Source: Candidatus Pacearchaeota archaeon
Lineage (GTDB): Archaea; Nanobdellota; Nanobdellia; Pacearchaeales; GW2011-AR1
Direction: 5' to 3'
Assembly (NCBI GenBank): GCA_018303885.1
Contig: JAGVXG010000010.1
Span: forward strand, 1 to 33,408
Length of the DNA stretch: 33,408 nucleotides
The position numbers and the translations under genes are program-made. Under the pieces are notes generated by a model. It worked only from the letters and a program-made list of their open reading frames with translations, had not been told where the DNA came from and made no database searches. Numbering within the stretch: the first letter of the stretch is position 1; each line of letters starts with the position of its first letter. This document shows, piece by piece, positions 29,392 through 33,408 of the stretch.

Positions 29392-30912
29392 ATGGAACCA
29401 AACCTTGAAAAAACTCTGGAATCTTTAAGTCCTAATGAGAAAAAAATTTTACCTCATCTTGAAGAAGGTTCTGTTTCTGAAATTTGCAAAAAATCTAATC
29501 TTGACAAAATCTCTGTAATCAGGTCCCTTGAATATCTAAAAAACAAAAAAATAATAGAAATTTCCAAAGAAAAAAAGAAGATAGTTGAATTAGGAGTTAA
29601 CGGAGCATTATACAAGAAAAAAGGCCTTCCTGAAAGAAGGCTCCTTAGTCTTTTGAATGAAAAAAAGATTTTGAAGTTGGAAGAAGCTCAAAGTCAAAGC
29701 AAACTCTCTGAGGAAGAGTTCAAGGCTTCCTTGGGTGTTCTAAAAAATAAAAATCTCATTGAGCTAAAAAATAGCAAGATAGTGCTCAATGTTGGTAAAG
29801 AAGATATTTACAGGAAAAGCCTAGAAGAGTCTCTTTTGGAAGCTCTGCCTTTAGAATATGATTCTTTAACTCCAGAACAAATTACAGTGTTAAATTCCCT
29901 AGAAAAAAGAAAGAACATGGTTGAAACAATAGAAGAGAAAACAATAGAAATAGAAATAACAGAATTTGGAAAAAAAGTAATCAGCTCAGGAATGAAAAGC
30001 AAGGATTTGATAGAACAAATAACGCCAGAGATTCTTAAAAAAGAATCGTCATGGCGAAGCAAAAAATTCAGAAGATATGATGTTACTTTGCCTGTTTCTT
30101 CTGTTCACGGCGGCAAACGTCATTTCGTAAACCAGGCAACAGACTATGCAAGAAGAATCTGGACAGATATGGGTTTTAAAGAAATGGAAGGCCCGATGAT
30201 TGAAAGTTCATTCTGGCTTTTTGACGCATTATTCACTCCTCAAGATCATCCCGCAAGAGAAATGCAAGATACATTTTTTATTAATAAAAAAACAGAGTTG
30301 CCAGATAAAAAAACCATCAAAGCAGTAAAAGAAGCGCACGAAACAGGAGTGGCTGGTAGCATTGGATGGAGATATAACTGGGATGAAGAAGAGGCAAAAC
30401 GTCTCGTTCTAAGAACACACACAACCTGCCTTTCTGCACAGACTCTTGCTAAATTAAAAAAAGATCAAATTCCAGGAAAATTTTTCGCAATAGGGAAATG
30501 CTTCAGGAATGAAACAATAGATTGGAGCCATGGATTTGAATTCAACCAGACAGAAGGAATAGTTGCAGATAAAAATGCAAACTTTAGGCACCTACTTGGC
30601 TACTTACAAGCTTTTTTCTCAAAGATGGGATTTGAAAAAGTTCGCTTCAGACCAGGTTATTTTCCATATACAGAGCCAAGCGTTGAAATAGACGTCTGGC
30701 ACCCTGAAAAAAAAGTCTGGCTAGAACTTGGCGGAGCTGGGATTTTCAGGCCAGAGGTTACAATTCCACTTCTCGGGGAAGCGATTCCTGTTTTGGCATG
30801 GGGTCCTGGCTTTGATAGAACGCTCATGGATTATTATCAGATAAAAGATCTCAGAGATATGTACAAAAATGATCTCACACAATTAAGAAAAATGAAGTTT
30901 TGGATGAAATAA
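29392..30912 (+). CDS. pheS: Phenylalanyl-tRNA synthetase alpha subunit
   Basis: Catalytic subunit of the alpha2-beta2 class II PheRS. I use ATG 29392 (MEPNLEKTLESLSPNEKK). The track's 29311 start adds 27 residues with no family resemblance and overlaps the vapBC operator. Residues 1-170 form N-terminal winged-helix-like domains typical of archaeal PheS (ILPHLEEGSVSEICKKSNLD). The catalytic core begins near VSSVHGGKRHFVNQATDYARRIWTDMGF. It has motif 2-like FAIGKCFRNETIDWSHGFEF and motif 3 GWGFDR-type sequence (LAWGPGFDRTLM). The length, about 506, is normal for archaea. It is first in a tight operon, with the HIT gene starting one base later. Confidence 0.96.
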   Translation: MEPNLEKTLESLSPNEKKILPHLEEGSVSEICKKSNLDKISVIRSLEYLKNKKIIEISKEKKKIVELGVNGALYKKKGLPERRLLSLLNEKKILKLEEAQSQSKLSEEEFKASLGVLKNKNLIELKNSKIVLNVGKEDIYRKSLEESLLEALPLEYDSLTPEQITVLNSLEKRKNMVETIEEKTIEIEITEFGKKVISSGMKSKDLIEQITPEILKKESSWRSKKFRRYDVTLPVSSVHGGKRHFVNQATDYARRIWTDMGFKEMEGPMIESSFWLFDALFTPQDHPAREMQDTFFINKKTELPDKKTIKAVKEAHETGVAGSIGWRYNWDEEEAKRLVLRTHTTCLSAQTLAKLKKDQIPGKFFAIGKCFRNETIDWSHGFEFNQTEGIVADKNANFRHLLGYLQAFFSKMGFEKVRFRPGYFPYTEPSVEIDVWHPEKKVWLELGGAGIFRPEVTIPLLGEAIPVLAWGPGFDRTLMDYYQIKDLRDMYKNDLTQLRKMKFWMK

Positions 30913-30913
30913 C

Positions 30914-31366
30914 ATGAAAAACGAAAATTGCATATTTTGTAAAATCGTGGCAGGAGAAATACCAAGCGTGAAGGTTTGGGAAGATGAAAAACACCTAGCA
31001 ATATTAGACATAAACCCAAATACAGAAGGATTAACTTTAGTTCTAACAAAAGAACATTTTGATAGTGATGCCACAGATATGCCTAATAAAAATTATATTA
31101 ATTTAATGATTGCCGCAAAAAAGATTGCGAAATTATTAGAAAAAAAACTTAATGTAAAGAGGGTAGCTATCATTATGGAAGGTCTTGGAATAAATCATGT
31201 TCATATAAAACTTTATCCTTTATATGGCTTAGACGAAAAGTTTAAGGAAACGTGGGCTAAAGATAGAGTATTTTTCAAAAAATATGAAGGATATATCTCA
31301 ACGCAATTAGGCCCTCAAAAATCAAAAGAAGACCTAAATAAAATCGCAGAAAAAATTAGAAAATGA
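30914..31366 (+). CDS. HIT-family (histidine triad) protein
   Basis: 150 residues of the HINT/FHIT superfamily of nucleotide hydrolases and transferases. CIFCKIVAGEIPS at the start has the usual CxxC zinc pair. DINPNTEGLTLVLTKEHF replaces the typical DxxPxxxGHxLVxPKxH, with Leu where the first His normally is. The active-site stretch is NHVHIKLYP. It keeps the first two histidines of HxHxH, including the nucleophilic middle one, but the third is Lys. The C-terminal tail is extended relative to HINT1-like proteins. It is embedded between pheS and the DUF1599-like gene; its last four bases overlap the next ATG. Confidence 0.88.
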   Translation: MKNENCIFCKIVAGEIPSVKVWEDEKHLAILDINPNTEGLTLVLTKEHFDSDATDMPNKNYINLMIAAKKIAKLLEKKLNVKRVAIIMEGLGINHVHIKLYPLYGLDEKFKETWAKDRVFFKKYEGYISTQLGPQKSKEDLNKIAEKIRK

Positions 31367-31623
31367 ACTTCGACGAAATGCAACATATACTTAAGGAAAC
31401 AGAAGAATTGCTAATAAAGAAAAATAAAATGTATGGAGATGGAAATATAGATGAAATTGGCGAAGAAGGAGTTATAATAAGAATAAAGGAAAAAGTTGAG
31501 AGACTAAAACACCTCTTAAGCATAAAAGAAGATCCTCCAGAAGAAACCATAGAAGATAATTGGAAAGACATAATTGGTTATGGAATAATCGGTTTGATGG
31601 TAAAAAGGAAAAAGTGGAAATAG
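31363..31623 (+). CDS. DUF1599-like small protein
   Basis: 86 residues. KKNKMYGDGNI, GEEGVIIRIKEKVERLKHLL and ETIEDNWKDIIGYGIIGLMVK match the pattern of DUF1599 (also called nucleotide modification associated domain 1): a YGD, a GIxxRxxxKxxRLxxL helix, then DxxxDxxGYxxL. The family is best known from phages and bacteria, sometimes next to nucleotide-modification genes. The start overlaps the HIT stop (ATGA) and pheT begins seven bases later, so translation is tightly linked. Its function in this context is unknown. Confidence 0.75.
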   Translation: MNFDEMQHILKETEELLIKKNKMYGDGNIDEIGEEGVIIRIKEKVERLKHLLSIKEDPPEETIEDNWKDIIGYGIIGLMVKRKKWK

Positions 31624-31630
31624 ATAAAAA

Positions 31631-33283
31631 ATGGCAATCGTAAACTTTAACAAAAAGCTCTTTGAACAAGAAATCGGAACCTTGGATTCCAATATGCAAA
31701 ACAGAGTTGCAATGTTCGGAACGCCTGTTGAAAGTGTTGGGGGGGAAGAAATACAAATTGAAGTATTCCCAAACAGACCTGACCTGCTTTCTTACTCTGG
31801 TTTTAGGCGTTCTTTTCTCGCTTTTCTCGAAAAAAGTGTTGGATTAAAAGAATACAAAGTAAACAAACCAGAGAAAGATTATAGAGTTATCATTGATTCT
31901 TCTGTAAAAGATGTAAGACCTTATACAGCCTGCGCGATTGTTCGTGGTTTGAGCCTTGACGATGAAAAAATCAAGGAACTTATTGAAATACAAGAGAAGC
32001 TTCACATAACAATTGGAAGAAAAAGGAAAAAGATGGCCATAGGAATTTATCCTCTTGAAAAAATAAAACTTCCAATAACATTTAAAGCAATAGAACCAGA
32101 CAAAATAAAATTTATGCCCTTGGAATCTGACAAAGAACTTTCAGGCTTGGAAATTCTTCATAAGCATCCGGCAGGAAAAGAATATGCACATCTCCTCGCG
32201 GGAAAAGTAAAATTCCCTGTTTTTGTTGACGCAAACAATGAGGTTTTAAGCATGCCCCCGATAATCAACTCTCAAACAACAGGGCGTGTGGATTCCAAAA
32301 CAAAAGATGTTTTTGTCGAGTGCTCTGGATTTGATTTCGATGTCCTAAAAACCTGCCTTAACATAATCACAACCACTATGGCTGAGATGGGCGGTAAAAT
32401 TTATCAAATGGAAATAAAATTTGGCCTTACAAAACAGGAAACAACGCCAGATTTAAAGCCAAGAGAAATGAAGCTTTCCCTGCAAAACGCAAATAAGCTC
32501 CTTGGCTTAAATTTAAATGAAAAACAGCTGAAACAGCATATTGAAAAAATGGGATATAATTACTCAAAAGGAAAGGTTAAAATTCCTTCTTGGAGGGCAG
32601 ATATCCTTCATGAAGTTGACTTGATTGAGGATGTTGCAATTTCCTACGGCTACGAAAACTTTATCCCTGAAATTCCTAAAATATCTACTACAGGGCTTGA
32701 GGATCCAACAGAAACAGCGAAAAGAAAAATTTCGGAAATCATTTCTGGCTTGGGATTCATTGAAGTTTCAAACTATCATCTTACAACTAAAAACGACCAG
32801 GAAGAAAAAATGAATGCTGTTAGTAGCAAAGGCACTTTCATCGAAGTTATTGGGTCGAAAACAGAGTATAATATCTTAAGAGAAAACTTATCACATTATA
32901 TGCTAAAGAACTTTTCCGAGAACGTAGACTCAGAATATCCTCAAAAAATATTTGAAATCGGGCGGGTTTTCACTTCAGAAAACTCCGAAATAAAAGAAAA
33001 AGAATTTCTTTCCTTAGCTGTTTCGCCTGGAAATTTTACAGAAGTAAAACAGATGCTTGAATATGTTTTCAGAATGATTGATAAGAAAGTAGAATTAAAA
33101 GAAGCGCTAGACGCTCCAGAACACTTTATAGAAGGCCGTACAGCAGAAATCATTTTTAACAAAAAAAGAATCGGCTTCATTGGTGAGGTGCATCCGCGCG
33201 TTCTCAGAAACTGGAAAATAAAGATGCCTGTTGCATTATTTGAAATAAACCTCGATGATGTTTTGGAAGAGTTGGAAAATTAA
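31631..33283 (+). CDS. pheT: Phenylalanyl-tRNA synthetase beta subunit
   Basis: 550 residues, the size of the shorter archaeal/eukaryotic beta subunit, without the bacterial N-terminal tRNA-binding (EMAP-like) domain. It begins MAIVNFNKKLFEQEIGTLDS. VEVFPNRPDLLS-type sequence (IEVFPNRPDLLSYSGFRR) is followed by the B3/B4 editing module (residues about 90-280, PPIINSQTTGRV). B5 follows (REMKLSLQNANKLLGLNL, SWRADILHEVDLIEDVAISYGY), and then a core with NILRENLSHYML. The family's closing FIGEVHPRVLRNW is near the end. It complements pheS three genes upstream and forms the same operon. After its stop about 125 bases remain, with a GTTCGCTCC motif and no gene. Confidence 0.96.
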   Translation: MAIVNFNKKLFEQEIGTLDSNMQNRVAMFGTPVESVGGEEIQIEVFPNRPDLLSYSGFRRSFLAFLEKSVGLKEYKVNKPEKDYRVIIDSSVKDVRPYTACAIVRGLSLDDEKIKELIEIQEKLHITIGRKRKKMAIGIYPLEKIKLPITFKAIEPDKIKFMPLESDKELSGLEILHKHPAGKEYAHLLAGKVKFPVFVDANNEVLSMPPIINSQTTGRVDSKTKDVFVECSGFDFDVLKTCLNIITTTMAEMGGKIYQMEIKFGLTKQETTPDLKPREMKLSLQNANKLLGLNLNEKQLKQHIEKMGYNYSKGKVKIPSWRADILHEVDLIEDVAISYGYENFIPEIPKISTTGLEDPTETAKRKISEIISGLGFIEVSNYHLTTKNDQEEKMNAVSSKGTFIEVIGSKTEYNILRENLSHYMLKNFSENVDSEYPQKIFEIGRVFTSENSEIKEKEFLSLAVSPGNFTEVKQMLEYVFRMIDKKVELKEALDAPEHFIEGRTAEIIFNKKRIGFIGEVHPRVLRNWKIKMPVALFEINLDDVLEELEN

Positions 33284-33408
33284 GGTTTACGTTCGCTCCT
33301 TTTAGTCGCTCACTTTTATAGAATTAAATAAATTGTTAAGGTAAAATTGCTGTCAAGGTTAAAAATTTCTTATGGGGGTGGGAAGATTTTAACAAGTAAG
33401 AAAAATCA

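Overview
The window looks like the chromosome of a small-genome DPANN archaeon, most likely of the Pacearchaeota/Woesearchaeota type. This is inferred from the gene families, since no rRNA is present. The DNA is AT-rich. ThrRS carries an archaeal N-terminal editing domain, and TrpRS, PheS and PheT are archaeal types. UMP kinase and DUF357 are archaeal families. There is an intron-containing tRNA with a bulge-helix-bulge splice structure. Many starts lie about 25 nt after a TATA box with almost no leader. Several small membrane or secreted proteins have the look of families I associate with these lineages.

Layout. 1-3.73 kb (minus): a giant secreted adhesin-like protein made of phage-tail-fibre-like repeats. 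3.75-4.2 kb: a divergent intergenic region with operator-like repeats, then a small RHH-like gene. 4.3-4.8 kb: tRNA-Ile(UAU) with an intron, tRNA-Glu(UUC), and tRNA-like fragments between them. 4.9-6.7 kb: an unknown gene, a LysM lipoprotein and a conserved hypothetical. 6.8-10.1 kb (minus): thrS, a small hypothetical and trpS. 10.3-12.3 kb: a membrane protein whose cytoplasmic domain looks like a catalytically dead class III nucleotide cyclase. 12.3-13.5 kb (minus): two membrane-anchored proteins. 13.7-18.4 kb (plus): phosphoenolpyruvate synthase with an unusual C-terminal tail, a coiled-coil protein, a lone secretion-ATPase N-domain-like protein and an unknown protein. 18.4-22.3 kb (minus): a block of four exported or anchored surface proteins, one with a type IV pilin-like leader. 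22.4-27.0 kb (minus): a compact operon of a membrane-anchored zincin, a 50-aa RHH protein missing from the ORF track, and two Ser/Thr-kinase-like proteins. One kinase is fused to surface-type repeats, the other to membrane segments. 27.1-28.6 kb (plus): DUF357, UMP kinase and a short Rpp30-like gene. 28.6-29.3 kb (minus): a VapBC toxin-antitoxin pair with a palindromic operator. 29.4-33.3 kb (plus): pheS-HIT-DUF1599-like-pheT.

How it fits together. Housekeeping translation genes (four aminoacyl-tRNA synthetase polypeptides, two tRNAs, a possible RNase P subunit) and central metabolism (PpsA, PyrH) alternate with cell-surface and signalling genes. The most unusual parts are the zincin-RHH-kinase-kinase operon, the cyclase-like transmembrane protein, and the tRNA-Ile(UAU) gene with surrounding tRNA fragments. 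No CRISPR array, insertion sequence or rRNA was seen. No stretch over 300 bases lacks a gene; the longest gaps are 4458-4740, 3735-3991 and 10056-10280.
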